DNA of 64,000 bases from Candidatus Zipacnadia bacterium (GCA_029821735.1 JALGSU010000002.1:1-64000), one strand, 5' to 3'; positions 1 to 9,415 are shown, numbered from the stretch's first letter. Made by a program: numbers and translations. Notes: generated by a model not told the origin, from the sequence alone.

Positions 1-107
1 CCCATCTCGCGCGGACTCTCGTAGATGGCCACTTCGAGCTCGCCCGCAGGGACAACGGCGATCGGCTTTGGTGCGTTAACAGTGAACACGGGATCAACAG
101 CAGACAT
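1..107 (-). CDS. 5' part of an unidentified gene, runs off window
   Basis: An ATG at 105-107 on the minus strand is preceded by a good ribosome binding site (AGGGAGGTCC at 111-120) and opens a frame with no stop to the window edge. The 35 visible residues begin MSAVDPVFTVNAPKPIAVV and read like the start of a cytosolic or chaperoned protein, with no signal peptide. The gene lies downstream of, and in the same direction as, the small exported protein at 445-1137, separated by a relic of a LamG-glycosidase gene. Too little is visible to name a family. Confidence 0.6.
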   Translation of the reverse strand, partial: MSAVDPVFTVNAPKPIAVVPAGELEVAIYESPREM

Positions 108-185
108 AGCGGACCTCCCTCACGGCTTTCAGAAATCGAGGGCCACCGCGAGTGTCCCCCGCACGGCTGCAGTCCGGCCCCCGCC

Positions 186-290
186 TCACTCCACGCCAGC
201 CACCACGATCAGCGCGCCCCGTTTCGCCGGGAGGGTCATGGTGGCCTTCTTCGGCATCGCTGGGAGTAAAGGCAGCCATGCGGGGCGACC
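186..290 (-). pseudogene. 3' relic of a LamG glycosidase-like gene
   Basis: Reading the minus strand, about 33 codons ending at the TGA at 186-188 give a tail with MTLPAKRGALIVVAG near the end. This matches the C-terminus of the LamG glycosidase ending at 2615 (TMTLPAKRGALIVVAGLKP). The DNA at 195-243 is identical over 49 bases to 2627-2675. Upstream of about 290 the frame stays open but the resemblance stops, and no start is present. This is best read as the stump of a paralogous gene deleted by recombination or decay. Confidence 0.6.
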
Positions 291-375
291 AGCAGGCTCA
301 ACCAGATGATTGCACTGAGAAATCAAGGGGAGGAAGTGACGTGGCTGCGATCTGGAGATGCTCCTGTGGGAGGAG

Positions 376-406
376 GTGGGGCGCGCCGGCCTGGCACGCG
401 CCCCAC
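376..406 (-). terminator. Hairpin after the 445-1137 gene
   Basis: GTGGGGCGCG (376-385) pairs perfectly with CGCGCCCCAC (397-406) around an 11-base loop, and the stem is imperfectly extended outward by AGGAG/CTCCT. It sits 40 bases past the stop of the minus-strand gene ending at 445. There is no clear T tract, so it may be a transcript-stabilising hairpin rather than a full intrinsic terminator. Confidence 0.5.
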
Positions 407-444
407 TCCTTGGGCCATGAGGATGACCAACTACTCGCTACCGT

Positions 445-1137
445 CTACCAGGACACCACGCCGCCCGCACGGTAGAACGGATACCCGTCCATGGTCCCGG
501 CGCTGACCTGCAACTCGTCGGTCACGCGCACAGTGCCGATGAACGTGGGCATGGACTTGTAATTCTGCACCACCGCGATCACGCGCGGGTGCAGCTTGAT
601 CTGAAGGGCGCCGAAGAACTCGTCGCCGTGGAAGTTGTTGCCCCAACCGAGATGCAGCCGCACGACGGGGTCGGCTGGCGAGGGCTTCGGGGTCTTGTTG
701 ATGGTGCAGGCCATCAGTGCGAACAGCGACGGGTCGTCGTTGTCGGGGTTGCCGCCGAAATCGCTGCCGCCCAGCCAGTCCTGACCGAGGAGATTGGTCG
801 CGCCCACTACCAGCAACGGATGGTCCAGGGCTTCCTCGACCGCTGTGTAATATGCGTTTACCTCCCAGTAGCTGTCGGCGTCCTTGATGTCCACACTGTC
901 CACATCCACCTGCAACCGGTCAGTCACGCCGGTAAAGAGCTTCAGGTAACGCATATCGTCCAGGCGCGTCTCCCCCAGCGCGTTCTCGCGATGAGGCTGG
1001 TTCACGTAGATGAAGTTGATCTCGGTGTCTCCCGGCTTCAGGCCGTTGCCGGTGGGCATGTTCAGCGAGTCCATCGCCCACGACGGCGCGACCATCACGG
1101 TAATCAGTGTCAGTGCCAGCGCAATACGTTTGAGCAT
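445..1137 (-). CDS. Small exported protein, possible outer-membrane beta-barrel
   Basis: This 230-residue protein has a clear Sec signal peptide (MLKRIALALTLITVMVAPSWA) followed by a mature chain rich in alternating hydrophobic and polar stretches with many Gly, Asp and Asn. That pattern fits a beta-barrel or other all-beta envelope protein. The ATG at 1135-1137 is chosen because TGGAGG precedes it at normal spacing and the signal peptide begins there, although the frame is open further upstream. It follows the TDT transporter gene by 59 bases on the same strand, so the two may be co-transcribed. I recognise no named family, and the function is unknown. Confidence 0.75.
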   Translation of the reverse strand: MLKRIALALTLITVMVAPSWAMDSLNMPTGNGLKPGDTEINFIYVNQPHRENALGETRLDDMRYLKLFTGVTDRLQVDVDSVDIKDADSYWEVNAYYTAVEEALDHPLLVVGATNLLGQDWLGGSDFGGNPDNDDPSLFALMACTINKTPKPSPADPVVRLHLGWGNNFHGDEFFGALQIKLHPRVIAVVQNYKSMPTFIGTVRVTDELQVSAGTMDGYPFYRAGGVVSW

Positions 1138-1196
1138 GTCGTTTCCTCCAGATATGGTTTGCGATCGTTGCTGACTGACCTTCGGCAAGTGCGCAC

Positions 1197-2372
1197 TCAC
1201 ATGGTCGTGTCCAGGTCTCCGAATGACGGCGGCAACTCGAAGATGCGTCGGTTGATCGTGTCCCTCGCGACCAAGATGGCCACCGCCAGCCAAGCGACGC
1301 TCACCACAGCGGCCAATATGTTGCCGCTGATCGTCAGGAAACCGTAGTGCAGCTTGCCAGCCAGCAGGAGCGTCGAGATGGTGAAGGCCGCCGGCGGGAA
1401 GATGAAGGCCCAGTACCCCAGCGTCACCGGTACACCGACGGTCGCGAACTTGGTCGCCACTATAGCCAACGAAACCACCGCCCACCACAGACCGAATCCC
1501 CACGTCAACAGCGACAGCAGAGCGATGGTCGGCCCAAGCGTCTCGACCGGAGGCAGCCCCGTCGGCGCTACCCGCCCGTAGAGCGGCAGCCAGGTGTTCA
1601 GTGCCACTATGGACACCCCGATTGGCGCAAGGCCGATCACGTAGCTCGGCGTTACGTCCGGTCGCGGGAAGTTGTAAAAGAACGCGCGGGACAGGAAAAT
1701 AGTGAACACCGCGACGGTCAGGAGCATTGCCAGCCCCAGCACCACGGTGTCGAACAGGAAGATCGCTTCGACCGTAGCTGGGTCACTCAGATGCCCGGCG
1801 AGAAAGTTCCCATTGAAGACAAGCACGAACAGTCCGACCGGCGGCAGGAACCAAAAGCCGAGAGCCCGCTTGGGCTCGGCGTGCTCGCCGAGGATCACAC
1901 GAACCGGGATGAGCACCACAAACACCAGGCTCAGCACCAGCGCTACCCACCAAAAGCCCGTGGCAATGCTCACCCGCTGGGCCTCCGACAACCACGCGAT
2001 CGGGATGTTGAGCATACCGGTTGAGACCACGGCTGCGGCGATCGGGATCGCGGAGTAGAATTGCATAAGGCTTGAGTGAGTCCACTCCTGCGCAACACAG
2101 CGCCAATACGCTACCAGCCGCCACAGCTTCAGAGCCGCCACCAACGGAAAGGCAACGGTCGCCAGCAGCAACAGGATCACTGCGGTTTGGTGCAGCAACC
2201 CCGGTGCCCCCTTGGCCAGCATCTGGTGAACGTTGGCCAGCGCTGCGGTTCCCATCACGAAAATGAACCAGCGCGGCGACAGCCACGCGAGGATAAACCG
2301 CCCGTCCACTGCTGAACACGCGTCTCCGGCGTCGGTCGCCGGCGCTAACTGCAATGCCGAGTTCTCGGACAT
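1197..2372 (-). CDS. TDT-family (TehA/SLAC1/Mae1-like) membrane transporter
   Basis: The 391-residue protein has about ten hydrophobic segments separated by short loops, beginning around residue 35 after a polar N-terminal tail. The size and the pattern of repeated helix pairs fit the tellurite-resistance/dicarboxylate transporter family (TehA, SLAC1, Mae1, Ssu1), whose members move C4-dicarboxylates, sulfite or anions across the inner membrane. The substrate cannot be told. The ATG at 2370-2372 (MSENSALQ) is preferred because AGGTGGTG lies just upstream. A convincing promoter with an embedded palindrome precedes the gene, so it probably starts its own transcript, which may continue into the exported protein downstream. 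Confidence 0.75.
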   Translation of the reverse strand: MSENSALQLAPATDAGDACSAVDGRFILAWLSPRWFIFVMGTAALANVHQMLAKGAPGLLHQTAVILLLLATVAFPLVAALKLWRLVAYWRCVAQEWTHSSLMQFYSAIPIAAAVVSTGMLNIPIAWLSEAQRVSIATGFWWVALVLSLVFVVLIPVRVILGEHAEPKRALGFWFLPPVGLFVLVFNGNFLAGHLSDPATVEAIFLFDTVVLGLAMLLTVAVFTIFLSRAFFYNFPRPDVTPSYVIGLAPIGVSIVALNTWLPLYGRVAPTGLPPVETLGPTIALLSLLTWGFGLWWAVVSLAIVATKFATVGVPVTLGYWAFIFPPAAFTISTLLLAGKLHYGFLTISGNILAAVVSVAWLAVAILVARDTINRRIFELPPSFGDLDTTM

Positions 2373-2400
2373 CCGGTCACCACCTGAACTGTCCGCACAG

Positions 2401-2450
2401 CCCATTCTATGCGACTATGCTTATATACGCATATGCGAATGGGCGCACAA
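2401..2450 (-). promoter_or_regulatory. Sigma70-like promoter with overlapping palindromic operator
   Basis: On the minus strand TTGTGC (2445-2450) and TATATA (2422-2427) are separated by exactly 17 bases, giving a credible -35/-10 pair about 50 bases upstream of the transporter start. The same stretch is a nested inverted repeat. CCCATTC (2401-2407) pairs with GAATGGG (2437-2443), and TATGC (2416-2420) with GCATA (2429-2433). The layout suggests a dimeric regulator binding over the promoter. No regulator gene is adjacent. Confidence 0.55.
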
Positions 2451-2550
2451 TACGCCCCTTCATGGGATATGTCAAGCGCCATGTTTGAGGTGAAACGCGC
2501 GGGGTGTGCGGCGCTGCGGGAAGAGCGGTCCGGGGGCCTCGAACGGCGAC

Positions 2551-2580
2551 GCGGCGCTGATGCGTATGTATCAGCGCCGC
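2551..2580 (-). terminator. Perfect hairpin after the LamG glycosidase gene
   Basis: GCGGCGCTGAT (2551-2561) pairs perfectly with ATCAGCGCCGC (2570-2580) around an 8-base loop, 35 bases past the stop of the gene ending at 2615. No T tract follows on the minus strand. It separates that operon from the promoter of the transporter. Confidence 0.6.
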
Positions 2581-2614
2581 GCCCACTACAGGCACATCGG
2601 AGATCTGGCATGGG

Positions 2615-5533
2615 TTACGGCTTCAAGCCAGCCACCACGATCAGCGCGCCCCGTTTCGCCGGGAGGGTCATGGTGCCCTTCCCAGGCTCGGCGACCAGGC
2701 CGTCGGCAAGCCATGCCGGGGTGAAAGTGGCTGTCTGGTGCGCGGGCGCAGTCAACTCGAAGGCCTGCGGCTCATCCGTGAAATTGGCCACCGCCACCAG
2801 CCACGAACCGGGCTTGCGGTAGATGCTCGCCCGTACCTCGGGGTTCGAGGAAACCAGTTCCGTCTGCCGCCAGAAGGGCGCAAAAGTGACACCCTCCATG
2901 CCGAAGGCGATTTGGGCAGCCCAGACCTCCTCAACGACTTCCTTGTTCAGACTCGCCCACAGCGGTGCGCCATACACCATCGCAGCTGCGAAGCACGACT
3001 CGCTCGGGCCACGCTCTTCACGCACGCTCTTGTCCCCCAACCGGCCGACTTGCGGCAGCAGGAATGTGCCAACACCCGTGGTGGGCGAGTAGAATTCGCT
3101 CCGCCACACGCGGTCAGGCATCTCGTCCATGTAGAAGTATGGATTCTTCATGACCGCGCTGGAGTACTGCTCACCGGGCGCCCAACCGTCGTTGAAGACA
3201 TTGAAGACCGAGTACCAGTTGCTGTGAGCATGCGCATAGTAGGTCCTGCCCGCATCGTGACAGGCTTCGTAGATGCGCCGCGACACTCCGCGGTGGGCAT
3301 ACAGCGGCCAGGTACGCCCGGTCTCGCCGAATGCGTCCGTGTAGCCGCACTCGTGGCGCGGATTATCACAGGGCTTGGCGCCGTCGATGTCGGTGTATAT
3401 GCCGCCGCCCCAGTCGTTGCGCAGGTGCTCGGTCACGCACCAGACGAGGAAATCGGCGAAGCTGCTGCGCGGGCAGACCCCGACCATGCTGTAGGGCTCC
3501 TCATCGCTCACCCTTTTGTAGCCCGAGAAGGATGATCCGTATGGCTGGCTCCATTCTTCACCGAAGAAGCGATATTCCGGCGAAGTGTTGGCGGTGCATT
3601 GGGTGCAGCTGTACGAGTGCGTCTCCATACCCGCCGCACGCCAGCGATCGATGAAGGCACGCTGGTCGTCGGGGTCACGCGCCAGCAGGCGACCGTTGTA
3701 CTCAGATATCTGTGGGCCCCAGCCATAGACGAAGGTGTTTACGCCCTCAACCTGTGGTCCACCCGCCCAGCGGATCGCGTACAGGTCCGGGTCGACCGGG
3801 CGCACCGGCGTGGCCTCGAAACCGACCGTGTAGGCCAGCTCGCGATCCACGAGCGTTGGCTCGCTTATCAGGTGCAGACGAGCAACGATGCTCCCGCCCT
3901 CGGCGCGCAGCGTTACGTACGGCTGGCCCTCCCCCACTCGCCAGTTGGCCTCAGACTCCATGAACCACGATAGCCCGCGATCCTCGTTGCCGAGCCAGCC
4001 GTAGGGCAGGAAGAGTTCCTCATCCAGCGCTTCGCCCGACCACTCCGCACACTTCGGGTTGCGGTACCAGGTCGCGACCTCAGCGGGCACCGGGATCTCG
4101 ATCGTCAGCGACTGCAATTGCACGCCATCAGGAGGCGGCGTGAGCGTCAGGTGCGTCCGGACCATGCCGTCGAACTCCATCAGCGTCTCATACGCGACCG
4201 CGATCTGCCCGAGCGTGCCCTCGCCCTCGACGGTCACGCGGAACGGCTCGTCCTCCGTCACTCGCGGGGCCTGCCACTGGGCCGCCTCATCCGCCACCAG
4301 GGCGATCGGCCCGGCCAGCACTGGCTCCCCGGCGCTGATGATCTGTTCAGGGAATGCCCCCGGCAGGCTCACCGCACCGTTCCAGTAGCTGATCGTCTCG
4401 CCCTCATGTTCGAGCGCAGTCCACGGTTCCAGCACACGCGTCGCCCGCCAGTCGGTCACGCGTGGCAGCCACGGCGTCGCCGGTTTGGCAAGCGCGACCT
4501 CGGCCTCCAGCACCTCGCCGCCGGCCTCCAGCCGTGCCCGAGCGATGTAGTCGCCATCGACCCACTCGGCCACCTGCACGACAGTCGGTTCCGCGGGCAT
4601 TGCGACCGCTCGCGACAGCAGTTCGCGGCCATTCGGGTCAGTGAGAGTCAGCGAGACCTCGGTGCCGTCCGCCAGCCGTGCTTGCCAAGCCTCATCGAGA
4701 AATGCGGTACGCAGCGTGACGGAGATCGCGCCGTCGAAGTAGTCGGGCTTGAGGTCGAGCGCGAGCTTGGGTTCGAGATCGGGAAGCCCGCCCGGGACCT
4801 CAGAGGCATACAAGTCCAGCACCTCGTCATCAGTCAGCGCATGATCAAAGACGCGCACCTCGTCACAAACAGTCTTCTCCTCCGGGTCACTCCAATCGGG
4901 GTGCTTCCAGAACTCAATCGAGCACACTGAGAAGATGCCAGTGTCCGACTTCGAGATGGGGTTGCCCACGAGCCCCTCGCCAATGCGCTCGCCGTTTGCA
5001 TACAGCCGCACCTGCGTGTCGTCCCATGTGCTGACCAGATGGGTCCACTCGCCCTGAACAAGCACATCCACCGGCCCGCCGGCGCGCCAAGTCGCTTCCT
5101 CCGCGGTCTTCGCATTCACCTGAATGTAGTTGCTGATGTTCTCGTCGCCAACCGGATAGAGATATAGCATCATACGGTAGTCGTCGATGCCGGTGACAGC
5201 CAGGAAGTGGCGGAACTTCTTCGAGTGCCCGTCCCAGCTCAGTGGCTTGACCCAGACCGAATAGCTGCCCTGGCTGGTGTCGAGATTGCCCGGAACCTGG
5301 TAGCTGCAGCGTTCGCCCGGCTCCTGCATGAGGGCGTTGCCGACGACGCCCTCGGCCGAGCGGAAGTCCAGGTTAGCGTCAAGCGAACAGCTCCCGTCAC
5401 CGATCGCGAAATCCGCGTCGGTGGTCATTTTGTCGAATGACGCGTGAAAGAGCAGCCCATCGGGGATCGCCCATCCGGCTGCGCATGCGATAACAAGCGT
5501 GACCGCAACAATACCAGAGCGGATCGTGGTCAT
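2615..5533 (-). CDS. Secreted LamG-domain glycoside-hydrolase-like protein (DUF6067/GH123-like)
   Basis: The 972-residue protein starts with a signal peptide (MTTIRSGIVAVTLVIACAAGWA). Next comes a LamG/concanavalin-type jelly roll (about residues 25-245, with the usual WTHLVSTWDD and DEVRVFDHALTDDE signatures), then beta-sandwich segments, then a large C-terminal part with a TIM-barrel look and a short beta tail ending in RGALIVVAGLKP. The WLGNEDRGLSWFMES segment resembles the DUF6067/GH123-like group; this is a memory-based assignment, not a search. The protein is a paralogue of the one at 17716-20709. Start at 5533 is set by GGAGG upstream. It is the last gene of the minus-strand operon, 32 bases after the preceding stop, and probably acts outside the cytoplasm on a polysaccharide. 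Confidence 0.7.
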   Translation of the reverse strand: MTTIRSGIVAVTLVIACAAGWAIPDGLLFHASFDKMTTDADFAIGDGSCSLDANLDFRSAEGVVGNALMQEPGERCSYQVPGNLDTSQGSYSVWVKPLSWDGHSKKFRHFLAVTGIDDYRMMLYLYPVGDENISNYIQVNAKTAEEATWRAGGPVDVLVQGEWTHLVSTWDDTQVRLYANGERIGEGLVGNPISKSDTGIFSVCSIEFWKHPDWSDPEEKTVCDEVRVFDHALTDDEVLDLYASEVPGGLPDLEPKLALDLKPDYFDGAISVTLRTAFLDEAWQARLADGTEVSLTLTDPNGRELLSRAVAMPAEPTVVQVAEWVDGDYIARARLEAGGEVLEAEVALAKPATPWLPRVTDWRATRVLEPWTALEHEGETISYWNGAVSLPGAFPEQIISAGEPVLAGPIALVADEAAQWQAPRVTEDEPFRVTVEGEGTLGQIAVAYETLMEFDGMVRTHLTLTPPPDGVQLQSLTIEIPVPAEVATWYRNPKCAEWSGEALDEELFLPYGWLGNEDRGLSWFMESEANWRVGEGQPYVTLRAEGGSIVARLHLISEPTLVDRELAYTVGFEATPVRPVDPDLYAIRWAGGPQVEGVNTFVYGWGPQISEYNGRLLARDPDDQRAFIDRWRAAGMETHSYSCTQCTANTSPEYRFFGEEWSQPYGSSFSGYKRVSDEEPYSMVGVCPRSSFADFLVWCVTEHLRNDWGGGIYTDIDGAKPCDNPRHECGYTDAFGETGRTWPLYAHRGVSRRIYEACHDAGRTYYAHAHSNWYSVFNVFNDGWAPGEQYSSAVMKNPYFYMDEMPDRVWRSEFYSPTTGVGTFLLPQVGRLGDKSVREERGPSESCFAAAMVYGAPLWASLNKEVVEEVWAAQIAFGMEGVTFAPFWRQTELVSSNPEVRASIYRKPGSWLVAVANFTDEPQAFELTAPAHQTATFTPAWLADGLVAEPGKGTMTLPAKRGALIVVAGLKP

Positions 5534-5565
5534 CTCGGTGCCTCCATGTTTGCCATGTTCCGCCG

Positions 5566-8500
5566 TCACTTCAGCCAGTAGAGCACGGTGGTTGCTTTGG
5601 GCAGCATCACGTCGAACGACGTGCCCTCCGCCACCATCTGCTGGCCACTATCGGCGTCCGTCACCGTCCGGGCTTCGGGCAGCATGATCGTCAGCGTCCG
5701 GTCGGCATCATAGCCGTTGTGCACCATCAGCAAATGGTTGTTGGCCTTGAGGACTATGTCTTCGTCGCAGTACAGATGCACGCCCGCCCAGCGCGCCACG
5801 CCTCGCAGCCAAGCACTGTCCATGCGTGGCACGGCGCAGTAGACACTGCGCCAGTCACCGAAGTCGCGCGCGGCCATCGCCACCCGCCCGTCGGGGTAGC
5901 GCGCCAGCGCCTGCGCCTGAGCATCGTCCACATGGAAGACCGGACTGATCTCCGGCGGATGCAACTGCACAGACAGGTCATACCCGTAGGGCACAAAATC
6001 AACAACGTGCTCGGGCTCGATATCCGCCACTATCGGGTGCTCGCCGGTCACGGTGTAAGTCATCAGTTCAGGCTCGGTCTTCATGCCCACGCCGATGCCA
6101 GTGACCGCCTGAATATTCGCAGGGTCCAGCCCTGTCTCTCGGCTCACATACCCGGGGGCGTAGAGAAACAGCAGCGTATTGCCATCGCGCTTGAGGGCGT
6201 CGATCTGCGCTCGCTGCTCCGCGCTGAGGTAGAACGCGTTCAGGAACACGTAGAGCCGGTAGCCGTCCTGCACTTCGGGCGCGCCCAGGTCCTCGATGGC
6301 GTAAATGTCGTAAGGCGCACCGATCTTCCCCATCGCGTCCCACAGTGTGTACGGCACCAGGTTGTGGTACACCGGCGGCGCACGGTACACATCGTGGTAG
6401 CTGAGCGTTTCCCCGGAGGTGAAGACCGCAACCTGTGAGACCGACCGACCACCGGTCTCGATGGCCTGCTCATGCACCTCGCGCATGTCGGCGATCGTGC
6501 CGAGGATGCTCTCCTCCATGAAGTAGCCCATCGCGTCGCGCCCGGTTCCGCGGCTCCAGTCCGCGAACCAGTATCCGGCCCCGTCGATTATCAGTCCTGC
6601 CATGTCGCGCCGTAGCGAGGCCGCGCTGTGGCGGTCACTGCGCAGGCGCCCGTAGCGCTTCATGCCCGCCACGAAGGTTCGGTGGTCCATCTCCCCCATC
6701 AGCAGCTTGCCGTGCAGCCGCATCGAGTCATACGTGAACGAGGTGTATACCGAACTCCCCGGCTGGCGGTTTGAGTAGGGCGTGGGCGCTGCGAAGTAGT
6801 CCCAGTCGGGGTTGTCGAGCATCGCCGGCAAGTCAAAGTTGTTGTTCTGCAGCATGGTGGCCGGAGTGTTGTAGCCGCGCATGTGCGCGACGTTGTAGCC
6901 GTAGTAGGTGCCGGTCAGCACCGGTCGCCCGGCCTCCTCGCGGATCGCCCTGAGCACGCGGGAGTAGTAGCGCCCCATCACGCCCGAGAGCCATTTGGCG
7001 TAATCAAAGGTCATCGCACTACCCATCGGATCCCGGAAGACGCCGCCGTCAACGCCCTCGCGGACCAGTTCCGCCACGACCGGCGTCGCGGTCTCGAAAG
7101 TCAGCGCCGGGTTTCGCCACGCTATTCGCAGCGCCTCAACCGAACCGGCATACTTCTCCCGCAACCAGCCGCGGAACTCCGCGATAGCCTGCGGATTATG
7201 GTCGCCGACGGTCAACTTGTCCCGATCTGTCTGGAACAGATTTCCCTCCATGCCGCCCATCACCGAGTCTGGCGCGCCACAGCCCATCGGCAGATAGCCT
7301 GCCACATGATCATAGTAGTCCTGCGATTTGAGGTAGCGAACAATCTCGCGCACAAAGGTCAGCACACCCTCGTTGTAGGCGCGCGACGAAAAGGAGTGCG
7401 GCCCCAGCGTGCCCTGCGCGGTCACCAGCCGCTCTCCGGGGTTGGCCTCCAGCCACTCCGACGTCGGCCGCAAGTCCAGTTGCACCAGCACCTGCGCCCC
7501 GGCGTCCACCCGCAACAGCGCTCGAATGCGCTCATCGAGCAGCGCACATATGCGCGCGAGCTGCTCGGCGGTGCCGTCCCACTTGAGTGGCAGGGCCTTG
7601 AGGTGGTAGAGGTGGATACCCACCTGCGAATAGTCGTGGAAGCGATCGTAGGAGGGCAGCGTGAAAGCCCAGCCCTCGGGAACAGTCGCTCGATCGCCCA
7701 TCTGCAGCGTCGCCGAACCCTCGCGGAAGGCCAGAGCCGTGGCGGCCACGCCGTCGACGCGCTCGCCGCCGCGCAGCACGGTCAGACCTGCCACCTGCCC
7801 ACCGGCGTCACCCACGTTGAGGGTGGCGCCGGTTTCCGGAGAGCGCCCCCAGATGCGCACCGGCAGCGAGCCGTCGGGGGCGAACTCGGGCAGTCGCACC
7901 TCACATGCCACCGTCTGCTCCTGGCCCGGAAGCCATTGCGAGGTCGGCGTGTCCGGCTCAATGATCGCACGAGCCACCGTCCAGTCGCTGTAGCGCGGCT
8001 CGATGGAGGTCTCCCCAAGCTCAATCAGGAGGGCGTAGTCTTCGGCCAGTGCCGCTTCAGGCCGTAGCTTCACGCTGACCCGCACGCGCTCACCGGGAGC
8101 ACACTGCGGTGGCGTGACCTCAGCCGACACGAGGGCGATCCGCTCGGCGACGTCACTGACGACAAGTGCGCCAGGCATTATCTGCTCAGGCCCGCGCACG
8201 GCCAGCGATGAGACCGCGAGGCCCTCGGCTGCGCCCTCGGCGATGGTGACTCGCACGCGATCAGTGCTTACTTCGGCGAATGATGCGACCACGTCCCGGT
8301 CCTCGCCACCGGTCGCTTCAGCCACCTGCAGCCACGCGTCGTCGGCCCAGGCGTGCACGACCATCCGTGCGACATGCCCGCCCTCGGTCTGGCGCACAAT
8401 GACCTCGCTCGCGCGCACCGGCCACGGCCAGCGCACTTCCAGCCACTGCGGCAGTGTCGCGTCGAAGGGCTGCCAGATGGTATCGTCTCGACCGTCAACG

Positions 8501-9369
8501 AGATTGTCAGTGTAGCGCGCCTCATAGTCGGCAAACGACGAAGCCAGGGCGAAGGCGCCGGCGCTATCGAGCGCGAGATTGTCCTCGATGGGTGGCATGC
8601 CGCCGGTGGTGTCCGGCATCTCGAAGGCCTCAGGCGGCGCTGCGGCGAGAGTCGTCTGGTGTTCCTGCGCGATCTCGTCCGCCGACAACTTGCGGGGCCA
8701 CACGGTGAACTCGTCGATCGCCGACCGCTCCTTGCCCAGATAGGCCCACGACTGGTAGGGCGTGCCCACGGCGATCTCCCAGCGTCCGTCCGCGGGCAGG
8801 TCGATCATCGAGCAGGTCCCCACGGCCTCGCCGTCCACGAACAACTCGAAGCCCTCGGGATCCCACGTCAACGCTAGATGGTGCCACTGCCCCACGTCCC
8901 ACCCGGTCATGGGGGTCACTATTCGCGTACTCAGATTCTCTTCACTCGTGTTCTGCGCGAGCATCAGCAGGTCGGTACCGTTATGCGCTTTGTAGAGGAG
9001 CACACGAACGTAACCCTTCGTCACCTCAGTCAGCGTGAAAGTGGCGAAGAAGACGAAGTGGGGAGCTTCCGGGGTCCAGTCCTGCGAACGCACCCACATC
9101 GAGCAGCTGCCCTCGCGCGGGAAGAAACCATCGTTCACGAAATACGACAGCCGGTTCAGCCCGCCGAGTATGCGCGCCTGTCCCTTCAGGCCGGTCACGC
9201 GCGGGCCTTCATGGGTTGCGTACGGGGTCAGCGACTCCCCACGCAGCAGCGCATCATCGCCAGCGTCAAAGGGCGCGTGCAGCAGCGGTTCCTGGCCTGC
9301 CGCCGAGGAAACGGACGCGATGACGAGCAGCACAAGGGGGAGGCGCAACAATCCGAGGTGGTGGCCCAT
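5566..9369 (-). CDS. Secreted LamG + F5/8C + GH42-like glycosidase
   Basis: The 1267-residue exported protein (signal peptide MGHHLGLLRLPLVLLVIASVSSA) has a LamG jelly roll (about residues 30-250) and then a discoidin/F5-8 type C-like sugar-binding domain (about 270-400, DNLVDGRDDTIWQPF). A beta-rich linker leads to a TIM barrel resembling the GH42/GHL beta-galactosidase-like group (LPMGCGAPDS, FRGWLREKYAGS, GEMDHRTFV). The C-terminus has a Rossmann-like trimerisation-type domain and a small beta domain, as in GH42 enzymes. Start at 9369 follows AGGAG; the frame is open further upstream but overlaps the oxidoreductase gene. It is the fourth gene of the operon. I cannot confirm the catalytic acid pair by eye. 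Confidence 0.7.
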   Translation of the reverse strand: MGHHLGLLRLPLVLLVIASVSSAAGQEPLLHAPFDAGDDALLRGESLTPYATHEGPRVTGLKGQARILGGLNRLSYFVNDGFFPREGSCSMWVRSQDWTPEAPHFVFFATFTLTEVTKGYVRVLLYKAHNGTDLLMLAQNTSEENLSTRIVTPMTGWDVGQWHHLALTWDPEGFELFVDGEAVGTCSMIDLPADGRWEIAVGTPYQSWAYLGKERSAIDEFTVWPRKLSADEIAQEHQTTLAAAPPEAFEMPDTTGGMPPIEDNLALDSAGAFALASSFADYEARYTDNLVDGRDDTIWQPFDATLPQWLEVRWPWPVRASEVIVRQTEGGHVARMVVHAWADDAWLQVAEATGGEDRDVVASFAEVSTDRVRVTIAEGAAEGLAVSSLAVRGPEQIMPGALVVSDVAERIALVSAEVTPPQCAPGERVRVSVKLRPEAALAEDYALLIELGETSIEPRYSDWTVARAIIEPDTPTSQWLPGQEQTVACEVRLPEFAPDGSLPVRIWGRSPETGATLNVGDAGGQVAGLTVLRGGERVDGVAATALAFREGSATLQMGDRATVPEGWAFTLPSYDRFHDYSQVGIHLYHLKALPLKWDGTAEQLARICALLDERIRALLRVDAGAQVLVQLDLRPTSEWLEANPGERLVTAQGTLGPHSFSSRAYNEGVLTFVREIVRYLKSQDYYDHVAGYLPMGCGAPDSVMGGMEGNLFQTDRDKLTVGDHNPQAIAEFRGWLREKYAGSVEALRIAWRNPALTFETATPVVAELVREGVDGGVFRDPMGSAMTFDYAKWLSGVMGRYYSRVLRAIREEAGRPVLTGTYYGYNVAHMRGYNTPATMLQNNNFDLPAMLDNPDWDYFAAPTPYSNRQPGSSVYTSFTYDSMRLHGKLLMGEMDHRTFVAGMKRYGRLRSDRHSAASLRRDMAGLIIDGAGYWFADWSRGTGRDAMGYFMEESILGTIADMREVHEQAIETGGRSVSQVAVFTSGETLSYHDVYRAPPVYHNLVPYTLWDAMGKIGAPYDIYAIEDLGAPEVQDGYRLYVFLNAFYLSAEQRAQIDALKRDGNTLLFLYAPGYVSRETGLDPANIQAVTGIGVGMKTEPELMTYTVTGEHPIVADIEPEHVVDFVPYGYDLSVQLHPPEISPVFHVDDAQAQALARYPDGRVAMAARDFGDWRSVYCAVPRMDSAWLRGVARWAGVHLYCDEDIVLKANNHLLMVHNGYDADRTLTIMLPEARTVTDADSGQQMVAEGTSFDVMLPKATTVLYWLK

Positions 9370-9388
9370 AGTGACCCTCTCCTGCGCG

Positions 9389-9415
9389 AAGGGGGCGGGA
9401 TAATCCCGCCCCCTT
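9389..9415 (-). promoter_or_regulatory. Intercistronic hairpin between oxidoreductase and glycosidase genes
   Basis: AAGGGGGCGGGA (9389-9400) pairs perfectly with TCCCGCCCCCTT (9404-9415) across a 3-base loop. The 12-bp, nearly all-GC stem sits in the 89-base gap between two genes of the same operon, about 20 bases before the ATG of the glycosidase. No T run follows, so processing, mRNA stabilisation or partial attenuation is more likely than full termination. Confidence 0.55.
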
